The notes beneath the pieces are model-generated. The model did no database searches. It was given only the letters and a program-made list of their open reading frames with translations, and was not told the origin of the DNA. DNA of 64,000 nucleotides from positions 186,001 through 250,000 of the forward strand of contig NZ_JAINRC010000001.1 in assembly GCF_020400655.1 (NCBI RefSeq), in the 5' to 3' direction. Positions 57,758 through 64,000 of the stretch are shown here, piece after piece (position 1 is the first letter of the stretch; each line of letters starts with the position of its first letter). This DNA comes from Streptomyces spinosus. Its GTDB lineage: Bacteria; Actinomycetota; Actinomycetes; Streptomycetales; Streptomycetaceae. Made by a program: the position numbers and the translations under genes.

Positions 57758-59074
57758 CTAGGCCGTCCGCAGGAACCGGTCGAGGACGCGGACCCCGAAG
57801 TGCAGTGCCTCCACGGGCACCCGCTCGTCCACGCCGTGGAACAGCGCCTGGTAGTCGAGGTCCGCCGGCAGCTTCAGCGGGGCGAAGCCGTAGCCGGTGA
57901 TGCCGAGCCGGGAGAACTGCTTGGCGTCCGTTCCGCCCGACATGCAGTACGGCACCACGTGCGCGCCCGGCGCGAACGCCTCCACCGCGGCCCGCATCCT
58001 CGCGAACACGGGCGCGTCCACCGGTGCCTGGAGGGCCACTTCGCGATGCGCGAACTCCCAGTCGACGTCCGGTCCCGTCAGCTCGTCCAGCGTGGCGGTG
58101 AACTCCTGTTCCCCGCCCGGAAGATAGCGTCCATCCACGTGGGCGACCGCCTCGCCCGGGATGACGTTGAGCTTGTAACCGGCGTCCAGCATGGTCGGGT
58201 TGGCGCTGTTGCGGACGGTCGACTCGACCAGCCTGGCGGCCGGGCCGAGCTTCTCCAGCAGCTGGTCCACGTCGGTGAAGTCGGGGTCGATGCCGTACAG
58301 CGCGGCGAGTTCGGTGAGGGCGGCCCGTACGGTGGGCGTGAGCCGCAGCGGCCACTCGTGCTCGCCGATGCGGGTGACGGCGGCGGCCAGCCGGGTCACC
58401 GCGTTCTCCCTGTTCACCTTGGAGCCGTGCCCGGCGCGGCCCCGCGCGGTGAGCTTCAGCCAGGCGGTGCCCCGCTCCCCCGCGGCGACCGGGTAGATCT
58501 CCCGCCCGGTGCCGTCGTGGAAGGTGAAGGCGCCCGACTCGCTGACGCCCTGCGTGCAGCCCTCGAAGAGTTCGGGGTGCCGTTCGGCGAGGAACCCGGA
58601 GCCGTCCTCGGCGCTGGCCTCCTCGTCGGCGGTGAACGCGAGGACGATGTCGCGGCGGGGCCGTACGCCTTGCCGGGCCCAGCAGCGGACGACGGCGAGG
58701 ATCATCGCGTCCATGTTCTTCATGTCGACGGCGCCCCGCCCCCACACCACGCCGTCACGGACCTCGCCGGAGAACGGGTGCACGCTCCAGTCGGCGGCCT
58801 CGGCCGGCACCACGTCGAGGTGCCCGTGCACCAGCAGCGCGTCGGCGGACGGGTCGGTGCCCTCGATCCGGGCCACCACGTTGGTGCGGCCCGGGGTGCG
58901 CTCCAGCAGCAGGGGGTCCAGGCCCGCGCCGGCCAGCCGCTCGGCCGCGTACTCGGCGGCGGGCCGCTCCCGGCAGTCCCCGCCGCCCCGGTTGCTGGTG
59001 TCGATCCGGATCAGTCCGGAGGTGAACTCCACGACCTCGGCCAGGGCCAGTTCGTCGGCCTGCTGGTCAGCCAT
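57758..59074 (-). CDS. M20/M25-family metallopeptidase
   Basis: 438 aa. Zinc exopeptidase or deacylase: ALLVHGHLDVVPAE, GVVWGRGAVDMKNMDAM, ADEEASAEDG and PYCMSGGTDAKQFSRLG are the M20 ligand motifs. Central dimerisation domain about 190-310. The ATG at 59074 overlaps the M55 gene stop by 8 bp. Part of the four-gene peptidase operon; substrate is probably a dipeptide or acylated amino acid. Confidence 0.92.
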   Translation of the reverse strand: MADQQADELALAEVVEFTSGLIRIDTSNRGGGDCRERPAAEYAAERLAGAGLDPLLLERTPGRTNVVARIEGTDPSADALLVHGHLDVVPAEAADWSVHPFSGEVRDGVVWGRGAVDMKNMDAMILAVVRCWARQGVRPRRDIVLAFTADEEASAEDGSGFLAERHPELFEGCTQGVSESGAFTFHDGTGREIYPVAAGERGTAWLKLTARGRAGHGSKVNRENAVTRLAAAVTRIGEHEWPLRLTPTVRAALTELAALYGIDPDFTDVDQLLEKLGPAARLVESTVRNSANPTMLDAGYKLNVIPGEAVAHVDGRYLPGGEQEFTATLDELTGPDVDWEFAHREVALQAPVDAPVFARMRAAVEAFAPGAHVVPYCMSGGTDAKQFSRLGITGYGFAPLKLPADLDYQALFHGVDERVPVEALHFGVRVLDRFLRTA

Positions 59075-59900
59075 ACTGCTCCTCCACGGCGGCAGAGACG
59101 ATCGTGGTGACCGCCTTGAACGTCCTGATCCCCTCGTACATCGTGGCGCTGGTGTACGCCACCTTCCGCTCCCCGGTCCGCGCCACGCCGGGCACGACGG
59201 TCGCGGCCATCGCGAGGTGCTCGGCGTCGAACTCGACGGCGACCGTGAACGGACCGGCTTCGGCCGGTCCGTGACGGACCGCCAGCCGGGCGGCCTCCTT
59301 GGCCGCCGCGCGGATGTCGGCCGCGGTCCGGGCCGGGGTCCGGCACACGGCCGCGTACCGCGACACATGGTCCTTGACGGCGACCTTCAGCGCCTCGGGC
59401 GCGTAGCCGAGGGCGTCCTCGCAGGCCACGTCGTCGCCGGTGACGAGGACGACGGGGACGCCGTACTCGGCGACGACGCGCGCGTTGAGCAGGCCCTCGC
59501 TGGCGCGGACGTCGTTCAGCCACACCCCGGTGATCTGGTTGGCCAGGTAGGTGTGGGCGAGGACGCCCTCCATGCCGGCGCCCGCGTGGTAGCCGACGAA
59601 CGCGATGCCGTCGACGTCACCGTGCTGGACGCCCTCCACCATGGACAGCGCCTTGTGCCGGCCGGTGAGCATCTCGACGCGTTCGTCGAGATGCTCCAGG
59701 AGGAGGTTGCGCATGCTCCAGTGGGCCTCGTTGACGAGCACCTGGTCGGCGCCGCCGTCGAAGAAGCCCTCCGCGGCGGCGTTCACGTCCGAGGTGAACA
59801 TCGACCGGCACCGCTCCCACTGCGGCGTCCCCGGCAGCACGTCGGCAGGCCAGGTGACGCCCGTGGCACCCTCCATGTCGGCACTGATGAGGATCTTCAT
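59067..59900 (-). CDS. M55-family metallopeptidase (D-aminopeptidase DppA-like)
   Basis: 277 aa. MKILISADMEGATGV start with D8 and E10 as metal ligands, VLVNEAHWSMRNL and VGYHAGAGMEG with His ligands, TGDDVACEDA. Bacillus DppA cleaves D-Ala-D-Ala and related D-amino-acid peptides, so murein peptide use is likely. First gene of the peptidase operon M55-M20-S9-S66. No clear operator seen in the 69-bp gap upstream. Confidence 0.92.
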   Translation of the reverse strand: MKILISADMEGATGVTWPADVLPGTPQWERCRSMFTSDVNAAAEGFFDGGADQVLVNEAHWSMRNLLLEHLDERVEMLTGRHKALSMVEGVQHGDVDGIAFVGYHAGAGMEGVLAHTYLANQITGVWLNDVRASEGLLNARVVAEYGVPVVLVTGDDVACEDALGYAPEALKVAVKDHVSRYAAVCRTPARTAADIRAAAKEAARLAVRHGPAEAGPFTVAVEFDAEHLAMAATVVPGVARTGERKVAYTSATMYEGIRTFKAVTTIVSAAVEEQYG

Positions 59901-59969
59901 GGACCGTCACGTTACGCGTCGAGCGGCGGACAGGCTACGACCTCGCCGACGAAGCGGTTCCGGGTCCGG

Positions 59970-60689
59970 TCAGGCCCTGGCGAGGACGAACCAGCGGGCC
60001 GGCAGGTCGATGCGGGTGCCGTCCCGGAGGTGCTCGGTCTGCGGCAGCGTCGTCTCGCCCTCGTCCAGGACGGCGAGGCCGGCCTTGGCGAGCAGCTGGG
60101 GGATCTCCTCGTCGGAGGCGTCGGCGGGCTTGAGGCCGTGGTGGAAGACGCGCTGGAGCTTGGGTCCCGGGCCGCCCGGCTCGGACGCCGCCCGCCGCAG
60201 CACCTCGCGGGAGCCGGAGGTCAGCTCGACCACGAAGGCGCGGCCCTCGGTGCCGATGAGTTCGGCGACGGCGGCGGCCACCGCGGGGCGCGCTGCCGGT
60301 TCGCTCTGGTGGATGACGGCCCGCATGTAGACGTGGCTGTCGCCGAGCCGCTGGTGCAGGGCGCGGACCGCGTCGGTGTCGGTGAGGTCGAGCTGCCGGA
60401 ACTCGACGGTCTCGCCGTTCGCGGCGCGCCGGGCGTGCTCGACGGCGGCGTGCGAGAGGTCCACGCCGACGGCGCGGGCGAAGCGGGTGGCCAGGTAGCG
60501 GGTCTGGGTGCCGTTGCCGCAGCCGAGGTCGACGATCGTCCGGCCGGTGTCGGCGTGGGGCAGGAGCAGTTCGCTGTGCGGTGCGGCGCTCAGGGAGGGG
60601 TCGGCGTCCCATATCGCCTCGCCCCGGCCGTCGGCGGTCTGACTCCAGTAACTTTCCCACGCGTTGCGGTAGTTCTCCGAGACGTTCAT
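59970..60689 (-). CDS. Class I SAM-dependent methyltransferase
   Basis: 239 aa. SAM motif VDLGCGNGTQTRYL, then AVGVDLSHAAVEHA and FRQLDLTDTDAV. The later part (RAVIHQSEPAARPAVAAAVAELIG, VVELTSGSREVL) is uncommon. The ATG at 60689 with GGGGAGA upstream was chosen over an in-frame codon at 60770. Sits between the peptidase operon and the phosphatase gene, all leftward. Substrate unknown. Confidence 0.87.
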   Translation of the reverse strand: MNVSENYRNAWESYWSQTADGRGEAIWDADPSLSAAPHSELLLPHADTGRTIVDLGCGNGTQTRYLATRFARAVGVDLSHAAVEHARRAANGETVEFRQLDLTDTDAVRALHQRLGDSHVYMRAVIHQSEPAARPAVAAAVAELIGTEGRAFVVELTSGSREVLRRAASEPGGPGPKLQRVFHHGLKPADASDEEIPQLLAKAGLAVLDEGETTLPQTEHLRDGTRIDLPARWFVLARA

Positions 60690-60828
60690 GCGATCTCCCC
60701 ACGGGTCGGTTCCGTGATCGGGATATCGCGGGGACCGGGAGCGGGGCAAGGGTCTGGTGGCCACCTTCACGAGATGTACGGTCCCCGGTCGCCCCGGGCG
60801 GCGCGCGGTCCGCGCGTCGCGCCTGGAG

Positions 60829-63285
60829 TCAGCGGCCGGTGGTGACGGTCTGCTCGAACCAGACGGTCTTTCGGTGTCCGCTGGCGCTGGCGCCCCACTC
60901 CCGGGCCAGCCGGCTGACCACGCGCAGGCCCCGGCCCGACTCGTCGTGGGGGCCGGCGCTCAGCATGGCGGGCAGGGCGGGTTCGTCGTCGGTGACCTCG
61001 AACAGCAGGGCGTCCGTGCGGACCACACGCAGCCCGATCCGGTCGCTCTCCGCGTGCCGGACGGCGTTGGTGACGACCTCGCTGACCAGGAGCTCGGCGG
61101 TCTCAACGGCATGCGAGAGGCCCCACTGAAGGAGGCGTTCACGGACCAGGCGGCGGGCCCGGGCCACCTCGCGCGGCTCGGCGTCGAGCCGCCACTCGGC
61201 GACGTGCTCGTCGGGGATGCCGTTGAGGCGGGCCATGAGCAGGGCGACGTCGTCCTTGCGTCCGCCGCGGGTGTTCAGGGCGCGGATGATGGTGTCGCAG
61301 GCGTCGTCCATGGAGGCCGCGGGGTGGGCGGCGGACTCGCAGAGCGCGGCGAGGCCCTCGCCGATGTCGGATCCGCGCACCTCGACCAGGCCGTCGGTGC
61401 ACAGCACCAGCCGGTCGCCGGGCGCGACCTTGACCCGCCTGACCTCGAAGGGGACGCCGCCGACGCCGATCGGGGCTCCGGTGGGCAGTTCGAGGAGTTC
61501 GCTGCTGCCGTCCTCGGCGCGGACCAGCACGGGCGGGATGTGGCCGGCGTTGGCGAGGGTCAGCTCGCCGCGGATCGGGTCGTACACGGCGTACAGGCAG
61601 GTCGCGAGGTAGGTGTCGCCGAGCCTGCGGGCCAGGTCGTCCAGGTTGCGCAGCAGCTGGGCGGGCGGGGTCTCCATCGCGGCCATGGTCTGCACGGCGG
61701 TGCGCAACTGGCCCATCATCGCGGCGGAGTTGAGGCCGTGGCCCATGACATCGCCGACCACGAGGGCGGTGCGGGAGCCGGGCAGTTTGATGGTGTCGAA
61801 CCAGTCGCCGCCGATCCGGCCGAGCCGGGTGCCGGGCAGGTAGCGGGTGGCGATGTCGCAGCCGGGCATCCGCGGGGTGACCTGCGGCAGCATGCTGTCC
61901 TGAAGGGTGTCGGCGACGTTCTCCTGGTAGGTGTACATGCGGGCGTTGTCCAGCACCAGGCCCGCGCGGGCGGCGAGTTCGGCGCCGGTGGTGCGGTCCA
62001 TGTCGTCGAACTGCGGCCGGTCGGGGCGGCGCATCAGCACCATGAAGCCGAGAACGACGTTGCGCGCCTTGAGCGGGACGATGAGCAGCGACCGGCCGCG
62101 GATGAGGGGCCGCAGGTCGCGCTTCTCGAACTCGCCGGAGATCCGCTCGGACAGCTCCTCGGTGACCCTCGGGACGAGCACCGGCTCGCCGGTGACCATG
62201 CACTTGTAGAAGGGGGTGTGCTCGGGGAAGGCGAAGGCCTCGCCGACGGGCACGGTGTCGTCCCAGCGGCCCGGTTCGTCGTTGTGCTCCACCCAGACGC
62301 GGAACATCACGGTGCTGGCGTCCGGCGGGCCGTCCGGGAAGCCTTCGCCCGCCAGCACCGCGGCGCGCAGATGGGTGCCGGCGAAGTCCGCGAACCGGGG
62401 CACGGCGGCGCTGGTGACCTCGCGGATGGTCTCGCCGAGGTCCAGGGAGGAGCCGATGCCGGAGCTGACCTCGTTGAGGAACTCCAGCCGCTCACGGACG
62501 GCGGCGTACTCCAGGTCCTGCTCGGCGCCGGCCGGGACCACGGCCACGGCCCGCTGGCGCGGTACCGCGGTCTTCTCGGCGCGGGTGCGGCCCGGGCGGC
62601 GGGGCACGCCCCAGTACGGGGTCACGGGCACCCGGTCGTACTGGCTGAACTCCAGCACCGGATAACCGAGTTCGAGGACCTGGGCGACGATGCGGGTGCT
62701 GAGTCCCGGCCCCATGTTGGGCAGGATCTCGGGCAGCCGTCGTTCGAGTTCCTCCGGGGCGGGCAGTTCGGTGTGGCGGGCCAGGCCGGGCGAGATGCGT
62801 TCGGCGGTCTCGTCGTCGTAGCCGCGTTCGTCGCGCAGCCGGGTGGCGTCGGCGGCGAGCACGAGCAGCCGGGCGGGCCCCGGGCCGACCAGCGGGTAGG
62901 CCCACCACAGCACGTCCAGCCGCTCGCCGTCGGGCGTCTGCGGGGGCGGACGCAGGCGGGCGCGGCCGGTCGTGGCGTAGCCGGTGTGTCCGCCGAGCGA
63001 CGTCTCCAGGTCGCGGGCGGGTCCCGCGTCCCACGCGTCGAACGCGTCGGGCGCCGGACCGTCCTGGGGGTCCTCCGGCAGGGTGCCGGAGACGGGCAGC
63101 AGGTCGGCCGCGGGCTGTCCGACGGCGTCCTCGCGGCTCACGCCGAACAGGCGCCGTGCGCCGGTGCTCCAGTGGGACACCAGTCCGGCTCGGTCGACGA
63201 CGACCACGGCCAGCGGAATCCGGCCCGCGGCGGTGTCGCCGACGCCGCGCCCGGGAGGTGTGTCCCGCTCGCTGCCACGGTCCAT
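60829..63285 (-). CDS. SpoIIE/PP2C-type phosphatase with PAS, GAF and kinase-like ATPase domains
   Basis: 818 aa regulator. PAS about 25-150 (VSHWSTGARRLFGVSREDAVG), GAF about 265-430, PP2C-type SpoIIE domain about 455-670 (GRIGGDWFDTIKL, VVGDVMGHGLNSAAMMGQ, LVLCTDGLVEVRG metal sites) and a HATPase_c domain about 690-815 (LLVSEVVTNAVRHAE, GRGLRVVSRLA). The layout combines a phosphatase for STAS anti-sigma antagonists with an anti-sigma-kinase-like domain, a common Streptomyces stress-signalling fusion. Ligands unknown. The STAS protein at 17989 is a possible but not shown partner. Confidence 0.9.
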   Translation of the reverse strand: MDRGSERDTPPGRGVGDTAAGRIPLAVVVVDRAGLVSHWSTGARRLFGVSREDAVGQPAADLLPVSGTLPEDPQDGPAPDAFDAWDAGPARDLETSLGGHTGYATTGRARLRPPPQTPDGERLDVLWWAYPLVGPGPARLLVLAADATRLRDERGYDDETAERISPGLARHTELPAPEELERRLPEILPNMGPGLSTRIVAQVLELGYPVLEFSQYDRVPVTPYWGVPRRPGRTRAEKTAVPRQRAVAVVPAGAEQDLEYAAVRERLEFLNEVSSGIGSSLDLGETIREVTSAAVPRFADFAGTHLRAAVLAGEGFPDGPPDASTVMFRVWVEHNDEPGRWDDTVPVGEAFAFPEHTPFYKCMVTGEPVLVPRVTEELSERISGEFEKRDLRPLIRGRSLLIVPLKARNVVLGFMVLMRRPDRPQFDDMDRTTGAELAARAGLVLDNARMYTYQENVADTLQDSMLPQVTPRMPGCDIATRYLPGTRLGRIGGDWFDTIKLPGSRTALVVGDVMGHGLNSAAMMGQLRTAVQTMAAMETPPAQLLRNLDDLARRLGDTYLATCLYAVYDPIRGELTLANAGHIPPVLVRAEDGSSELLELPTGAPIGVGGVPFEVRRVKVAPGDRLVLCTDGLVEVRGSDIGEGLAALCESAAHPAASMDDACDTIIRALNTRGGRKDDVALLMARLNGIPDEHVAEWRLDAEPREVARARRLVRERLLQWGLSHAVETAELLVSEVVTNAVRHAESDRIGLRVVRTDALLFEVTDDEPALPAMLSAGPHDESGRGLRVVSRLAREWGASASGHRKTVWFEQTVTTGR

Positions 63286-63427
63286 GGCCCAGGCCCTCTC
63301 TCCCCACGGCTGTCCGCAAACGATCTGTGCCGCCCGCCACTACGGTAAGACGACCGCCGGTCGCGATGTGGGGCAATCCTGTAATTGGTCGCGGCGGATC
63401 GCTCCGGCGCGGCGGCGGGCGCCCCGC

Positions 63428-64000
63428 TCAGTCCTCGTGGCCCAGCTGGAGGTCCCGTTCCGTCCGGCCACCCCCCGCGACCTGCAACACCGTGGCGACC
63501 GGCGGGTAACCTGCGGCGATGACGGTGTACTCGCCGGAGGAGAGATCGACGAACCGGAACGTTCCGTCGGCTCCGGTGGTGAGGGTGTCGACGACGTTGC
63601 CGGCGGCGTCGAGCAGGGTCACGCGCGCGTCCTCGACGGGCCGTCCGCCGCTCGCCCGGACGGTGCCCCTCAGTACGGCGCCGCCCGCGAGCTCGACGTC
63701 CTGCCGGGTCTCCCGGGAGGCCTGCACGGTGACCGGGAGCGCGGCGGGCCGGAAGGCGGGCGCGCTGGCGGCGAGGGTGTACTCGCCCGCGACCAGTTCC
63801 GTGATCACGTAGCCGCCCTCGCGCCCGCTGCGGGTGCTCGCGACGACCTCGCCGTGCACGTTGGTGAGGGTGACGGTGGCGTCGCGGACGGGGCTGCCGT
63901 CGGCGGTGAGCACGCTGCCGGCGAGGCGGCCGGCGCCGCCGAGGACGACGTCGAGTTCGACGGGGCGTTCGCCGACGGTGACGGAGACGGCCTGCGGCTG
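63428..64000 (-). CDS. Protein with carboxypeptidase-regulatory-like (Cna_B-type) repeats, cut by window edge
   Basis: Only the C-terminal 190 residues are visible; the gene continues past 64000. Repeats of about 85 residues resemble CarboxypepD_reg/Cna_B beta-sandwich domains: GSVLTADGSPVRDATVTLTNVHGEVVAST ... GEYTLAASAPAFRP (core motifs SPVRDATVTLTN and GEYTLAAS) and GTVRASGGRPVEDARVTLLD ... GEYTVIAAGYPP. Such repeats usually occur in surface or secreted proteins, or on the ends of transporters. The rest of the protein cannot be judged. Confidence 0.8.
   Translation of the reverse strand, partial: QPQAVSVTVGERPVELDVVLGGAGRLAGSVLTADGSPVRDATVTLTNVHGEVVASTRSGREGGYVITELVAGEYTLAASAPAFRPAALPVTVQASRETRQDVELAGGAVLRGTVRASGGRPVEDARVTLLDAAGNVVDTLTTGADGTFRFVDLSSGEYTVIAAGYPPVATVLQVAGGGRTERDLQLGHED

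Overview
The window is chromosomal DNA from a Streptomyces-type actinomycete. GC is very high, third codon positions are almost always G or C, GTG starts and 4-bp ATGA/GTGA gene overlaps are common, and the gene families (gvpOAFGYZJLSK gas-vesicle cluster, CBM2 cellulases, DUF5753 and MmyB-like regulators, F420-dependent oxidoreductase) are typical of the genus. I count 60 protein genes, two of them cut by the window edges. I see no rRNA, tRNA, CRISPR array or intact mobile element.

Layout. 1-6.5 kb: end of an acyl-CoA synthetase, an aldo/keto reductase, a secreted GH75 chitosanase behind a palindromic operator, an SDR, a methyltransferase with a His-rich N-terminus and a PhyH-family dioxygenase. 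6.5-15.7 kb: a cellulose-degradation locus of four secreted CBM2 enzymes: GH5 then GH6 leftward, GH48 then GH74 rightward. A shared divergent promoter region carries an exact CebR-type box (TGGGAGCGCTCCCA) placed over the GH48 promoter and a degenerate second box on the GH5 side. 15.9-19.2 kb: a GAF-GAF histidine kinase of the DevS/DosS type, a STAS protein and a NarL-type response regulator. 19.2-31.3 kb: small metabolic and regulatory genes, an orphan narJ, OsmC, a membrane phosphodiesterase with a holin-like N-terminus, two metallo-beta-lactamase-fold hydrolases, a DedA protein, an aminotransferase-like protein without the PLP lysine, and a Gly-rich surface protein. 31.7-41.4 kb: a thiamine-dependent pyruvate oxidase-like operon, an eRF1-like (Vms1/Rv2629 type) protein, an ABC-F ATPase and a PAP2-diacylglycerol kinase fusion. 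41.7-47.1 kb: the full leftward gas-vesicle operon, with a LigD polymerase-domain gene and a transketolase directly upstream on the same strand. 50-54.2 kb: type II NADH dehydrogenase-like protein, F420 enzyme, holin-like, VOC and GNAT proteins. 54.2-54.9 kb: a 45-bp tandem repeat array. 54.9-59.9 kb: a tightly packed four-gene peptidase operon (M55, M20, S9, S66). 60-64 kb: a methyltransferase, a SpoIIE-type phosphatase and the end of a protein with carboxypeptidase-regulatory-like repeats.

How the genes may work together. Two themes stand out. One is secreted polysaccharide breakdown (chitosanase and cellulases) under sugar-responsive repressors. The other is stress and low-oxygen physiology: DevS-like kinase and regulator, narJ, gas vesicles, OsmC, the Rv2629-like protein, STAS and PP2C partner-switching proteins, and three promoters that look like SigB-type stress promoters (GNNT-N15-GGGTAC or close). 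The non-coding surprises are repeats: three arrays with 35- or 45-bp periods between genes, and three short perfect tandem duplications that each copy the stop codon of a gene.
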